NCBI RefSeq assembly: GCF_000341085.1
Contig: NZ_ANBA01000014.1
Span: 1-64,000, forward strand
DNA length: 64,000 bases
DNA from: Nocardiopsis ganjiahuensis DSM 45031
GTDB taxonomy: Bacteria > Actinomycetota > Actinomycetes > Streptosporangiales > Streptosporangiaceae
Direction: 5' to 3'
A program made the position numbers and the translations under genes. Of the stretch, positions 48,084-56,750 are shown one piece after another (the first letter of the stretch is position 1; every line of letters starts with the position of its first letter). The notes beneath the pieces are model-generated. The model saw only the letters and a program-made list of their open reading frames with translations, did no database searches and was not told where the DNA came from.

Positions 48084-48956
48084 GTGCCCGTGAGCACCTC
48101 GACCGCGCATCCTGTCACCCTGTCCGACGTCACCGCCGCCTTCGAGGAGGTCTACCCGCCCCAGTGGGCGGCCTCCTGGGACGCGGTCGGCCTGGTCTGC
48201 GGCGACCCCGCGCAGACGGTGGAGCGGATCCTCTTCGCGGTCGACCCGGTGGACGCGGTGGTCGACGAGGCCGTGACCTGGGGCGCCGACCTCGTCATCA
48301 CGCACCACCCGCTGATGCTGCGCGGGGTCACCAGTGTGGCCGCCAACACCCCCAAGGGCCGGATCGCGCACCGCCTGATCCGCTCCGGGGTGGCCCTGTA
48401 CACCGCGCACACCAACGCCGACACCGCCTCGCCCGGGGTCTCCGACGCCCTGGCCCGCGCGGTCGGCCTCACCGGGCGGCTGCGTCCACTGGAGCCCGAC
48501 ACCAGCGACCCCGAGGGGCGGCGGGGCATCGGCCGGATCGGCGAGCTCGACGAGCCGCTGGTCCTGCGTGACTTCGCCGAGCAGGTCACCCGGGGCCTGC
48601 CCGCCACCGCCGGCGGCATCCGGGTGGCCGGTGACCTGGACCGCCTCGTCACCACCGTCGCGGTCTCCGGCGGAGCGGGTGACTCCCTGCTCGGCGCGGC
48701 CCGCGCCGCCGGGGTCGACGCCTACGTCACCTCCGACCTGCGCCACCACCCGGCCTCGGAGTTCGTCGAGGAACCGGGCGCTCCCGCGCTCGTGGACACC
48801 GCCCACTTCGCCAGCGAGTGGCCGTGGCTGGCCGACGGTGCCGCCCACCTGGCTGACGCACTCGGGCGCACGGGTGGTCCAAATGGGGCTAACGTGGAGA
48901 TCCGCGTGTCGACCACCGTGACGGATGCCTGGTCACGGACCTTCCAGCACGTGTAG
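48084..48956 (+). CDS. Nif3-like dinuclear metal-centre protein
   Basis: This 290-residue protein is of the NIF3/GTP cyclohydrolase-type hexamer family. Metal ligands are in ITHHPLMLRG and HTNADTASPG, and the second half ends with SDLRHHPASEF and DTAHFASEWPW. Its biochemical role is unsettled. GTG 48084 has GGAGGG 11 bp upstream; GTG 48090 is an alternative. In actinobacteria it commonly precedes the zinc-ribbon and RNase H/phosphatase genes, as seen here. Confidence 0.9.
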   Translation: MPVSTSTAHPVTLSDVTAAFEEVYPPQWAASWDAVGLVCGDPAQTVERILFAVDPVDAVVDEAVTWGADLVITHHPLMLRGVTSVAANTPKGRIAHRLIRSGVALYTAHTNADTASPGVSDALARAVGLTGRLRPLEPDTSDPEGRRGIGRIGELDEPLVLRDFAEQVTRGLPATAGGIRVAGDLDRLVTTVAVSGGAGDSLLGAARAAGVDAYVTSDLRHHPASEFVEEPGAPALVDTAHFASEWPWLADGAAHLADALGRTGGPNGANVEIRVSTTVTDAWSRTFQHV

Positions 48957-49046
48957 AGCACGTGTAGCACCTGCTCGACGACCACAACTGCACAGGGCGC
49001 GGGTGGCCTTTTCGGCCTCCCAACCGCGATTCCCAGGAGACCCCAC

Positions 49047-49808
49047 GTGAAAGCCGAACCCGCCGCTCAGGCCAGACTGCTCGACCTCCAGGAGCTCGAC
49101 GCCCAGCTCGAGCGTCTGGACCACCGTCTCCGGAGCCTGCCCGAGATCGCCGAGGCGGCCCAGCTCAAGGAGCGCGTCGACGCCATCGACGCCGAGCTCA
49201 TCACCGCCCAGACCAAGGCCTCCGACGTCGAGCGCCACCAGCGCAAGGCCGAGAGCGACGTGGACCAGGTGCGCTCCCGCGCCGACCGCGACACCAAGCG
49301 CCTCGAGTCGGGGCAGATCACCAACGCCAAGGAACTCCAGAACCTCCAGTCGGAGATCGCCTCGCTGGGCCGCCGTCAGGCCGAGCTGGAGGAGACCGTC
49401 CTGGAGGTCATGGAGCAGGCCGAGGAACTCAACGCACGAGCCGCGCGCCTGACCGAGGAGCGCGAGACGGCCGTCGCCAAGTTCACCGAGGTCACGGCCC
49501 GCCGGGACACCGCCGCCGCCGAGATCCAGTGGGACCGCACGCGCCTCACCCAGGACCGTGAGCGGGTCAGCGCGGACATCCCCGCCGACCTGCTGGCCCT
49601 GTACGACAAGCTGCGCGCCCAGTACGACGGTGTGGCCGCGGCCCCGCTGCGCTACGGCCGCTGCAACGGCTGCAAGCTGGCGCTGAGCACCGTGGAGCTC
49701 AACGAGATCCGCGCCGCCGCGGCCGACGAGATCGTGCGCTGCGAGGACTGCCGCCGCATCCTGGTACGCACCGAGGAGTCGGGGCTGCACGCTCCCGTCG
49801 CCGAATGA
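49047..49808 (+). CDS. coiled-coil zinc-ribbon protein
   Basis: This 253-residue protein is a long antiparallel coiled coil (residues 10-190: LLDLQELDAQLERLDHRLRSLPEIAEAAQLKERV onward) ending in a C4 zinc ribbon, RCNGCKLALST...CEDCRRILVR. It is conserved across actinobacteria next to rnpB and Nif3, but the activity is unknown. The GTG start follows CCAGGAGACCCC. It is coupled to the phosphatase gene by 4-bp overlap. Confidence 0.9.
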   Translation: MKAEPAAQARLLDLQELDAQLERLDHRLRSLPEIAEAAQLKERVDAIDAELITAQTKASDVERHQRKAESDVDQVRSRADRDTKRLESGQITNAKELQNLQSEIASLGRRQAELEETVLEVMEQAEELNARAARLTEERETAVAKFTEVTARRDTAAAEIQWDRTRLTQDRERVSADIPADLLALYDKLRAQYDGVAAAPLRYGRCNGCKLALSTVELNEIRAAAADEIVRCEDCRRILVRTEESGLHAPVAE

Positions 49809-50446
49809 GCCGGGGGTGGGGCGCGCCGGACACCGAACCGACCCGTCTGGTCCTGCTCCGCCACGGCCAGACACCGCTGTCCGTCGAACGCCGCTTCGCC
49901 GGACGCGGTGACATCGCGCTCACCGACGAGGGCCACGCCCAGGCCGGGGCGGCCGCCCGCCGCCTGGCCGGGTGGGGGATCGACGCGGTGGTCTCCTCCC
50001 CGCTGCTGCGCACCCGGCAGACCGCCGGGTACACGGCGGACCTGCTCGGTCTGCGGGTGGAGGAGGACGAGGGGTTCGTGGAGACCGACTTCGGCGCCTG
50101 GGAGGGGCTGACCTTCGCCGAGGCGCGCGAGCGCGACCCCGAGCACGTCAGCCGGTGGCTGTCCGACCCCGAGACGGGCCCGCCCGGCGGCGAGAGCTTC
50201 GCCGAGGTGTCCCGGCGCGTGGGCAAGGCGCGTGACGCCCTCCTGGAACGCCACCGGGGCCGCCGGGTCCTGGTGGTCAGCCACGTCACCCCGATCAAGG
50301 TGACCGTCCAGCAGGCGATGCTCGCCCCGGTCGGCGCGCTGTACCGGATGCACCTGGACACCGCGTGCCTGACCGAGGTGGACTGCTACGCCGACGGACC
50401 CCAGGTGGTGCGTTCCCTCAACGACACCGCACACCTGCGCCGGTAG
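49805..50446 (+). CDS. histidine-phosphatase family protein
   Basis: This 213-residue enzyme is of the phosphoglycerate mutase/acid phosphatase group: LVLLRHGQTPLSVERRFAGRGDIALTDEGHAQA has the catalytic RHG His, and VETDFGAWEGLTFAEARE, VVSHVTPIKVTVQQAML complete the active site. In mycobacteria the equivalent protein is fused to an N-terminal RNase H domain; here the RNase H part is absent, so it is a stand-alone phosphatase. It precedes rnpB by about 50 bp. Confidence 0.88.
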   Translation: MSRGWGAPDTEPTRLVLLRHGQTPLSVERRFAGRGDIALTDEGHAQAGAAARRLAGWGIDAVVSSPLLRTRQTAGYTADLLGLRVEEDEGFVETDFGAWEGLTFAEARERDPEHVSRWLSDPETGPPGGESFAEVSRRVGKARDALLERHRGRRVLVVSHVTPIKVTVQQAMLAPVGALYRMHLDTACLTEVDCYADGPQVVRSLNDTAHLRR

Positions 50447-50497
50447 GGCCCTTTCGGGTCCGCCGGACCCCTGCCGGGCCGGTAGACTGACCGGCAG

Positions 50498-50886
50498 AGG
50501 GGGAGTCGGCCAGACGGTCGCGGACCCGCGCACGGCGCGGGTTCGAGGAAAGTCCGGACTCCACAGGGCAGGGTGGTCGGTAACGCCGACCCGGGGTGAC
50601 CCGCGGGACAGTGCCACAGAAAACAGACCGCCACCGCTCGCGGTGGTAAGGGTGAAACGGTGGTGTAAGAGACCACCAGCGGTCGGAGCGATCCGACCGG
50701 CTAGGTAAACCCCACCCGGAGCAAGGTCAAAAAGGGAACCTCCGGGTTCCCGCGCGGATGTTCGAGGGCGGCCCGCCCGAGTTCGCGGGTAGACCGCACC
50801 GAGGTCGTCGGCAACGGCGGCCCCAGATGGATGACCGTCCGGTCCGCGAGGACCGACAGAATCCGGCTTATCGGCCGACTCCTTCC
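50498..50886 (+). ncRNA. rnpB: RNase P RNA (class A)
   Basis: This is the catalytic RNA of RNase P, which trims tRNA 5' ends. P1 is formed by GGAGTCGGCC (50502-50511) pairing with GGCCGACTCC (50873-50882). The universal core GAGGAAAGTCCGGACTCC appears near 50552, then CAGGGTGGTCGGTAACGCC, ACAGAAAACAGACCGCC, AGGGTGAAACGGTGG, and near the 3' end AGATGGATGACCG and GACAGAATCCGGCTTAT. Length and actinobacterial style both fit. The exact ends are not certain to a few bases. Frames crossing it are not genes. Confidence 0.96.
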
Positions 50887-51206
50887 TCCTGCACAGCGGA
50901 TCCCCTCTGTCTCGCGGAGATCTGTGAGACGCGTTGGGGAGAAATCCTCAGGTAGCGGGCGATCTCCCGGTTGTTCAATCCGCGTCTTTGGAGCTGCGCG
51001 ACGGTACGGCCGACCATCCGTACCGCTTCCCGCTGAACCCGCTCGGCCTCTCGCTGGACCTGACCGGCCCTGTCGGCGGGGGCGTCGACCTCAGCGTCGG
51101 CCTCGATCCCTTCGATCTCCACGATGAACGCGTCATCGTCGATGTGGAGTTCCCAGCCGCGTTCCCATCGTTTGACCCTCACTCGGTAGGTCGTCACTGG
51201 AGCCAT
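50868..51206 (-). CDS. shortened HicB-like protein with C-terminal HTH
   Basis: This 112-residue protein begins TTYRVRVKRWERGWELHI, the start of actinomycete HicB-type antitoxins, and ends with an HTH, LNNREIARYLRISPQRVSQI. The middle beta-sheet part of HicB (about 35 residues, normally GVGVTQSRTLADAE-like then an acidic YIALD-like stretch) seems missing, replaced by HIDDDAFIVEIEGIEADAEV. ATG 51206 is chosen. The stop codon TAA is inside the rnpB 3' end. It may be a degenerate antitoxin retained as a DNA-binding protein. Confidence 0.6.
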   Translation of the reverse strand: MAPVTTYRVRVKRWERGWELHIDDDAFIVEIEGIEADAEVDAPADRAGQVQREAERVQREAVRMVGRTVAQLQRRGLNNREIARYLRISPQRVSQISARQRGSAVQEEGVGR

Positions 51207-51290
51207 CCCCCCGGTAGGCACTTCATGCGTTTGATGGTGTCGGCGACGACCCCAGGGGAGATGTCGCCGTGACGAGGATCGAGATGACCC
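51194..51290 (-). pseudogene. possible HicA toxin C-terminus (decayed)
   Basis: Just upstream of the HicB-like gene, in a frame whose stop overlaps the HicB start by 13 bp, the bases read PRHGDISPGVVADTIKRM, like the C-terminal end of HicA toxins (pattern V-P-x-H-x-E-I-x-P-G-x-x-x-x-I). The rest of a HicA gene cannot be followed. Confidence is low. Confidence 0.3.
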
Positions 51291-51524
51291 GTCCCTGGAT
51301 CTCGTCGTTCGTCGGGATGACGGTCCCGCAGGGTTCGGACGCGGCCGAAACCCGCGTGGGTACACGGTTGCAGCCTGGCGGTGATGGTCCGATCCCCTGT
51401 GGCACCGGTAGATTGGGCCTGCGCTCCGGACCCCGGTTGCACAGCGGAGCGCGAACGCCCGCGGGCCGACGTTTCCGGGGTCGGCGGCCCGACGGGCATC
51501 CGCGTTCACGGGAATGGGTGACTC

Positions 51525-51674
51525 TTGTTCGACTCCACCGCCTTCTGGGTGGTCCTCTTCGGCCTTCCGATCCTGGCGATCGTGGTGATCATCCTGCTCG
51601 CCACCTACCAGGCCTCAGGTGTTCAGCAGGACGGGCGGGACGACGCGCCCGACGACGACCCGTCCAGCGGCTGA
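51525..51674 (+). CDS. 49-residue single-helix membrane protein
   Basis: A TTG start at 51525 opens FDSTAFWVVLFGLPILAIVVIILLATYQ, one strong membrane helix, followed by an acidic tail ending DDAPDDDPSSG. The preceding stop at 51519 allows almost no other start. Upstream GGGTG may serve as ribosome site. The gene converges with and overlaps the last 52 bp of the SulP-carbonic anhydrase gene. Composition is unlike a chance frame, but size is small. Confidence 0.5.
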   Translation: MFDSTAFWVVLFGLPILAIVVIILLATYQASGVQQDGRDDAPDDDPSSG

Positions 51675-53986
51675 TCCTGCGCCGTGTCCGTACGGGGGCG
51701 CGGCACCGCCTCGGCCACGTCCTGGGCGCTCTGCACGGGGGAGAACTCCCCTGTTTCGGCGTCCAGCAGGTGCACCTTGGCGGTCTCCAGGTCGTAGTAC
51801 ATCCCGGACAGGGTCAGTTCACCCGACTCCACCCGTTCGCGGACGACCGGGTACCCCATGAGGTTGCCGAGCTGCTCGACCACGTTGGCCTGGGCCAGAC
51901 GGCGCAGGGCCTCCGGAGAGGGCAGGCCGGCCAGCGCCCCGCTGTCCGCCCCCGCCCGGCGCAGGCTCCCCTCGCCGTTGGCCAGCCAGCGGCGGATGTG
52001 GGTGGTCTCCACCTCCTCCGGTTCCTGGTGGGCCTTCTCCGACAGCGCCTGCATGGCACCGCAGTGCGAGTGCCCGCAGACCACGATCGAGGGCACCCGC
52101 AGGACGTTGAGCGCGTACTCCACCGCCGCCCCGGCGGAACCGTCGGCGCTGCCGTGCGGCGGCACCAGGTTGCCCACGTTGCGCAGGGTGAACAGGTCGC
52201 CCGGGCCGCTCGCGGTGATGAGGTTCGGCACCACCCGGGAGTCCGCGCAGGTGATGAACAGGGCGGTCGGGTGCTGGCCGTGTGAGAGGCGGCTCATCAC
52301 CGAACGCATCCGGTCGGCGGTGCTGGCGTGGTACTCGCGGGCTCCGGCGGTGAGCAGTCCCAGCGGGTTCACCACCAGGTCGGCCCCCGACTCCCGGCGC
52401 ATGTCCCACGGGGCCCACCAGCGGCCCTTGGGAATGGTCTTGGCGGCCGGTGCCGAGCTGGTGGAGCTGCGGGCGTACCACTTCTCGTGGACCTCGTCGA
52501 TGTCGACGCTGCCGCCGGTGCGCTCGTGGTCCACCCGCCAGGCGTGGATGGCCTCGAAGGCGGCGTGGTCCATGAAGTCCACGTGCAGGTCCAGGTCGAC
52601 CTTGGCGCCCTCGGGGACGGTGCGCAGCACGTGCGCCAGCCGGGGCACGCCCAGGAAGGTGAGCGAACCGTGCACGGTGACGTGCACACGGTCGGCGCGT
52701 TCCTCGGTGACCACGGTGAGCCTGGTCAGACGGCGCAGGGACACGACCATCGCCAGCGCGAACCCGATGAACACCCCCTCCAGCAGGCCGAGGAAGACCA
52801 CACCGGTCAGGGTCACCAGGTAGACGCTGGCCTCGTGGTGCCTGCGCAGGTTGCGCAGGTGTGCCAGGGACACCATCTGCACGCCGATGAACACCAGCAG
52901 CGCCGCCAGGGCCGCCATCGGGATCAGCTCGACCACGTGGGCGAAGAACGCGACGAACAGCAGGATCCACACGCCGTGCAGAATGGTGGAGAGCGGGCTG
53001 CGGGCACCCGCGCGCACGTTGGCGGTGCTGCGCACGATGACACCGGCGACGGGCAGGCCGCCCAGGGCACCGCTGATGGTGTTGGCCGCGCCCTGTCCGC
53101 ACAGTTCCCGGTTGAGCTGGACCCGGCGGCCGGTGTGCAGGCGGTCCACGGCGATCGCGGCCAGCAGCGACTCCACGCTGGCGACCATGGCGACCGCCGC
53201 CACGGCCAGGGCGATGCCGTGCCACTGGCCGGACTCGGGCAGCATGGGGCCGTTCCAGGCCTCGGCGAGCGAGGCGGGCAGGGCCACGGTCTCGACCTCC
53301 CAACGGCCCAGGGTGGCGATGACGGTGGCGGTGCCCACCGCGACCAGCGCGGCGGGGATCATGCCCGGCCGGACACGGCCGATGGCGGGCAGGCGGTTCC
53401 AGCCGAACATGATCGCGATGGTGATGACGCCGACCGCAACCGCGGCGGTGTGGTTGTGCGCGATCTGGTCGGGCAGGTCCATGATGTTGGCCAGGGCGGA
53501 GCTCTGTGGGGCTCCGCCGAGGACCACGTGCAGTTGGGCGAGGGCGATGGTGACGCCGACCCCGGCGAGCATGCCGTGCACCACGGCGGGGGAGACGGCG
53601 AGGGCGGCCCGCGCGATGCGGAAGGCCCCCAGGGCGAGTTGGACCAGCCCGGCCAGCAGGGTGATCAGGCAGGTGACCCGCCAGCCGTAGGTCATGATCA
53701 GGTCGGCGACGATGATGGTCAGACCTGCGGCCGGGCCGCTGACCTGCACCACCGATCCGCCGACCAGACCGGCGACGATACCGCCGACGACGGCGGCGAT
53801 GATCCCGGCGATCAGGGGGGCGCCGGAGGCTACGGCGATCCCCAGGGACAGGGGGACGGCGACCAGGAAGACCACGAGAGAGGCGCCGACGTCGGCGGCG
53901 ACCCCCTTGCGATCCGTGTGGGTCCCGGGCAGCGGGGAGGTGGCCTCCGGCTGACCGGGTGGTGCTCCCTGGGCGTCGTTGCGCAT
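51623..53986 (-). CDS. SulP-family bicarbonate transporter fused to beta-carbonic anhydrase
   Basis: This 787-residue membrane protein joins a SulP anion transporter to a carbonic anhydrase. Residues 25-420 are the transport helices (ADVGASLVVFLVAVPLSLGIAVASG, QVSGPAAGLTIIVADLI, GALGGLPVAGVIVRSTANVRAGARSPLS). A STAS-like segment spans about 430-525. The anhydrase begins about 555: CADSRV near residue 580 and CGHSHCGA near 642 provide the Zn ligands. The enzyme would interconvert CO2 and bicarbonate beside the channel. ATG 53986 has CGGAG upstream. The frame is open further by GC bias only. Confidence 0.93.
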   Translation of the reverse strand: MRNDAQGAPPGQPEATSPLPGTHTDRKGVAADVGASLVVFLVAVPLSLGIAVASGAPLIAGIIAAVVGGIVAGLVGGSVVQVSGPAAGLTIIVADLIMTYGWRVTCLITLLAGLVQLALGAFRIARAALAVSPAVVHGMLAGVGVTIALAQLHVVLGGAPQSSALANIMDLPDQIAHNHTAAVAVGVITIAIMFGWNRLPAIGRVRPGMIPAALVAVGTATVIATLGRWEVETVALPASLAEAWNGPMLPESGQWHGIALAVAAVAMVASVESLLAAIAVDRLHTGRRVQLNRELCGQGAANTISGALGGLPVAGVIVRSTANVRAGARSPLSTILHGVWILLFVAFFAHVVELIPMAALAALLVFIGVQMVSLAHLRNLRRHHEASVYLVTLTGVVFLGLLEGVFIGFALAMVVSLRRLTRLTVVTEERADRVHVTVHGSLTFLGVPRLAHVLRTVPEGAKVDLDLHVDFMDHAAFEAIHAWRVDHERTGGSVDIDEVHEKWYARSSTSSAPAAKTIPKGRWWAPWDMRRESGADLVVNPLGLLTAGAREYHASTADRMRSVMSRLSHGQHPTALFITCADSRVVPNLITASGPGDLFTLRNVGNLVPPHGSADGSAGAAVEYALNVLRVPSIVVCGHSHCGAMQALSEKAHQEPEEVETTHIRRWLANGEGSLRRAGADSGALAGLPSPEALRRLAQANVVEQLGNLMGYPVVRERVESGELTLSGMYYDLETAKVHLLDAETGEFSPVQSAQDVAEAVPRPRTDTAQDQPLDGSSSGASSRPSC

Positions 53987-54218
53987 GGTTACTCCGTTCG
54001 GGTTGGACCAGGCAAGGTGGATGCGTCGGCGCACGGGGACGGCAGTATCCGAAACGGGGGGTGCGTGGCTGAGCGCGTGACGACAGAGACACCGCGAAGG
54101 GTGCTTTGTCAATCACTAACTGTAGTCAATTTTGGTGACCCTGTGTTACGTTCTGTTGTGGTTCTGGTAACCATTTTCCCTACTTCACATGTCCGTGGCA
54201 CGTCCGGACAGAAAAAAC

Positions 54219-54249
54219 CCGAGGTGGCGGGGGCTGCCCGCCACCTCGG
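54219..54249 (-). terminator. intrinsic terminator of the repeat-protein gene
   Basis: CCGAGGTGGCGGG (54219-54231) pairs over 13 bp with 54237-54249. In the minus-strand transcript a run of six U follows (AAAAAA at 54212-54217). It is 30 bp past the stop. Confidence 0.87.
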
Positions 54250-54278
54250 TGGTGTGAAGCGATGGTGCTGCCGGTCGG

Positions 54279-56750
54279 TTACCGGAAGTGGCCGTCCTCG
54301 TAACCGCCCTCGTAGTACTTCTGGCCCGGATCGGGTCGGCCGTAGGGGGCCTGGCCGTAGGGGCTCTGCCCCTGCTGCTGTCCGGGGCCGCCCTGACCGT
54401 CGTCGTCTCCCCGCGGCGGCTGCCAGCCGTCCAGGGGCGGGTAACCGTAGTCGGGCTCGGGGCGCTGCGGGGCGTACCCGCCGCCGCCCAGGACGTCGGA
54501 GTAGCCGCCCTGACCGCCGGGACCGCCCTGTCCTCCGGGACCGCCCTGTCCTCCGGGGCCGCCGGGTCCGACCTGCTCCCCGGGGTACTGGGGATGGCTG
54601 TAGGGGTCGCTCTGCTGGGTGTGGCCCGGGTAGGCCGTCGGAAGATCACCGCGGAGCTGTCCGGCAGGGTAGGCGCCGGTCGGGTAGCCGGGCCCGCCGG
54701 GGTAGGCGGGGCCGCCCTGGCCACCGGCCTGCCCGGAGGGAAGAGCGGATCCGTGGTCGAACGGGGAGGGCTGGCCGGGGTTCTGTCCCCCGCCCGGCAC
54801 GGTCGGCCGACTCGGCGCCCCGAAGGCGCCGGGGTCGTCCTGGCCGCCCCACAGCGGTGCGTTGCCGCCGCTCGGACCACCCGGACCGCCGGGGCCGGTC
54901 TGGCCGGGGAAGGCGCCGGGGTGGTCGGGGCGTGAGTGGGTGCCGCTGTCGAAGGAGCTGCGCTGGTGGGTGCCGGTGTCGTAGTCGGACCGGGTGAAGG
55001 AGTCGGTGTCGTAGGCCGAGTGGGAGAAGGAACCGGTGTCGTACTCCGGGCGGCCTGGTCCGTTCGGGTTTCCGGGCACGCTCTGGTTGCCGCCGGGGCC
55101 GGTCTGGCCGGGGAAGGCGCCGGGGTGGTCGGGGCGTGAGTGGGTGCCGCTGTCGAAGGAGCTGCGCTGGTGGGTGCCGGTGTCGTAGTCGGACCGGGTG
55201 AAGGAGTCGGTGTCGTAGGCCGAGTGGGAGAAGGAACCGGTGTCGTACTCCGGGCGGCCTGGTCCGTTCGGGTTTCCGGGCACGCTCTGGTTCCCGCCGG
55301 GGGCGCTCTGGCCGGGGAAGGCGCCGGGGTGGTCGGGGCGTGAGTGGGTGCCGCTGTCGAAGGAGCTGCGCTGGTGGGTGCCGGTGTCGTAGTCGGACCG
55401 GGAGAAGGAACCGGTGTCGTAGGACGGGCCGGAACGGAACGATCCCGACGCGTACCCTCCGGTCAGGGGGTCCGAGTCACCGGGTGTCGAGTACCCGGGC
55501 ACACTCGGGCCGCCCAGCGGCTGTCCCGGCGCGGGCTGGGCACCCGATCCGGGAGAGGAGAGCCCGCCACCGCCGCCGATCCCTCCGCCGTAACCGCCCG
55601 GAGAGGACAGGTCCGGGCGCTGGTGGGAACCGGTGTCCATGCTGGACCAGATCGGTGAGCTCGGCTCGTCGGAGCCGGACGGGCCCGGGCGGAAACCCGA
55701 GCCGAGGGGGTCGGGGGAGCCGGGGCGCTCGCCACCGCCCATGCCGACGGAACCCGTGCCGCTCGAACCCACACCGCCGGAACCGGTGCCGCCACCCAGC
55801 GGAGGGTAGTCGGAACGGCTCATGGATCCGCTGTCGTAGGACGAGCGTCCCCCGCTTCCCAAGGGGTCGCCGCTGAAGGAGCCACCGCCCAGAGGACCAC
55901 CGCCCAGGGGGTCGCCGGAGAGCGGATCGCGCCGCTCCGCGGGCCGGACGGGCTCGCGGCCCTCGAACGGGTCGCCGGTCGAAGGGGGACGGGGAGTCCA
56001 GCTGCCCGGGCCCAACGGGTCCTCGTCCTGGAGGGCCGAGGGCTGGGCCGGGGTGAGCCCCTGCGCGGGGGGCTGCGCCGACCGGTCCGGGATCGGCTCC
56101 TGCCGGTGCTGTTCCGGCGGGTTCTGCTCCTGCCCCCGCGGGGCCGGTTCGGGCTGGACGGGCGTGCTGCCCTGCCCCAGGCTGGCCAGCATCGCCAGGT
56201 CGGAGGAGCCGGTGGGCCCTCCTCGGTCCGCGGGAGCGGGCGGCAGGGCGCCGCCCCCGCCGGACGGATTCTGGATGATCATCGTGTGCTGCTGGTCCGA
56301 CCGCTCGGGCTCGTCGAAGTCGTCGTAACCGTCGTCGTACTCGTCGTCCGCGTAACCATCGGCGTCCCCGGGCCCGCCGGACCGTGCCGGGGCCGGCGCC
56401 TCGTCGCTCAGGCTCGACCAGAAGTCGTTGTCGGAGAGCCCGTCGGAGTCGCTGTCCTCCCAGTCCACCTCGCGCTGGCGCCTGCCCTTGGGGCGCCGTT
56501 CCGCCTTGCCCCCGCCGCCCTGGCGCGACCTCCGGGACCGGCCCCGCGGCGGAGCCCCCTCGTCCTCGGGGCCCTCGTCCCGGTCGCGCCGGTCGTCCCG
56601 GTCGCTGTCCTCGATGTCGTCGTACTCGTACTCGTCGTCGTAGTCGTCCTCACGCGAGCCGAGGCTGAGCGCGCGCATCCCCAGCAGGAGGAGCACGAGC
56701 ACGGCGAGCACGACGACGACGGCGATGATGATGATGACGGTGACGGTCAT
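54279..56750 (-). CDS. 823-residue membrane-anchored repeat-rich protein
   Basis: This protein starts with one strong hydrophobic helix (TVTVIIIIAVVVVLAVLVLLLLG), then an acidic/Arg-rich segment (residues 30-150), and then a disordered Gly/Pro/Ser/Asp-rich region of nearly 650 residues. Residues 440-620 are near-exact tandem repeats of 68 residues with units such as DTGSFSRSDYDTGTHQRSSFDSGTHSRPDH. The C-terminus is Gly/Gln/Pro/Tyr-rich. No enzymatic motif is present. It is probably a cytoplasmic-face membrane-tethered scaffold; the topology is inferred from the first helix and the acidic stretch after it. Confidence 0.8.
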   Translation of the reverse strand: MTVTVIIIIAVVVVLAVLVLLLLGMRALSLGSREDDYDDEYEYDDIEDSDRDDRRDRDEGPEDEGAPPRGRSRRSRQGGGGKAERRPKGRRQREVDWEDSDSDGLSDNDFWSSLSDEAPAPARSGGPGDADGYADDEYDDGYDDFDEPERSDQQHTMIIQNPSGGGGALPPAPADRGGPTGSSDLAMLASLGQGSTPVQPEPAPRGQEQNPPEQHRQEPIPDRSAQPPAQGLTPAQPSALQDEDPLGPGSWTPRPPSTGDPFEGREPVRPAERRDPLSGDPLGGGPLGGGSFSGDPLGSGGRSSYDSGSMSRSDYPPLGGGTGSGGVGSSGTGSVGMGGGERPGSPDPLGSGFRPGPSGSDEPSSPIWSSMDTGSHQRPDLSSPGGYGGGIGGGGGLSSPGSGAQPAPGQPLGGPSVPGYSTPGDSDPLTGGYASGSFRSGPSYDTGSFSRSDYDTGTHQRSSFDSGTHSRPDHPGAFPGQSAPGGNQSVPGNPNGPGRPEYDTGSFSHSAYDTDSFTRSDYDTGTHQRSSFDSGTHSRPDHPGAFPGQTGPGGNQSVPGNPNGPGRPEYDTGSFSHSAYDTDSFTRSDYDTGTHQRSSFDSGTHSRPDHPGAFPGQTGPGGPGGPSGGNAPLWGGQDDPGAFGAPSRPTVPGGGQNPGQPSPFDHGSALPSGQAGGQGGPAYPGGPGYPTGAYPAGQLRGDLPTAYPGHTQQSDPYSHPQYPGEQVGPGGPGGQGGPGGQGGPGGQGGYSDVLGGGGYAPQRPEPDYGYPPLDGWQPPRGDDDGQGGPGQQQGQSPYGQAPYGRPDPGQKYYEGGYEDGHFR
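54891..55430. repeat. 204-bp tandem repeat inside the membrane-anchored protein gene
   Basis: The same 204 bp start at 54891, 55095 and 55299, with the third copy incomplete after about 130 bp. The first two copies are nearly identical. 204 is a multiple of 3, so the protein repeats are 68 residues long. The third copy seems to lose about 30 bp between short direct GGG repeats. Confidence 0.9.

Noticed and set aside
50758..51127. small frames across the end of rnpB
   Set aside because: They lie within or across the RNase P RNA and have no ribosome site or known domain.
54891..55430. CRISPR array
   Set aside because: The repeats are 204 bp long without unique spacers and lie inside an open reading frame.
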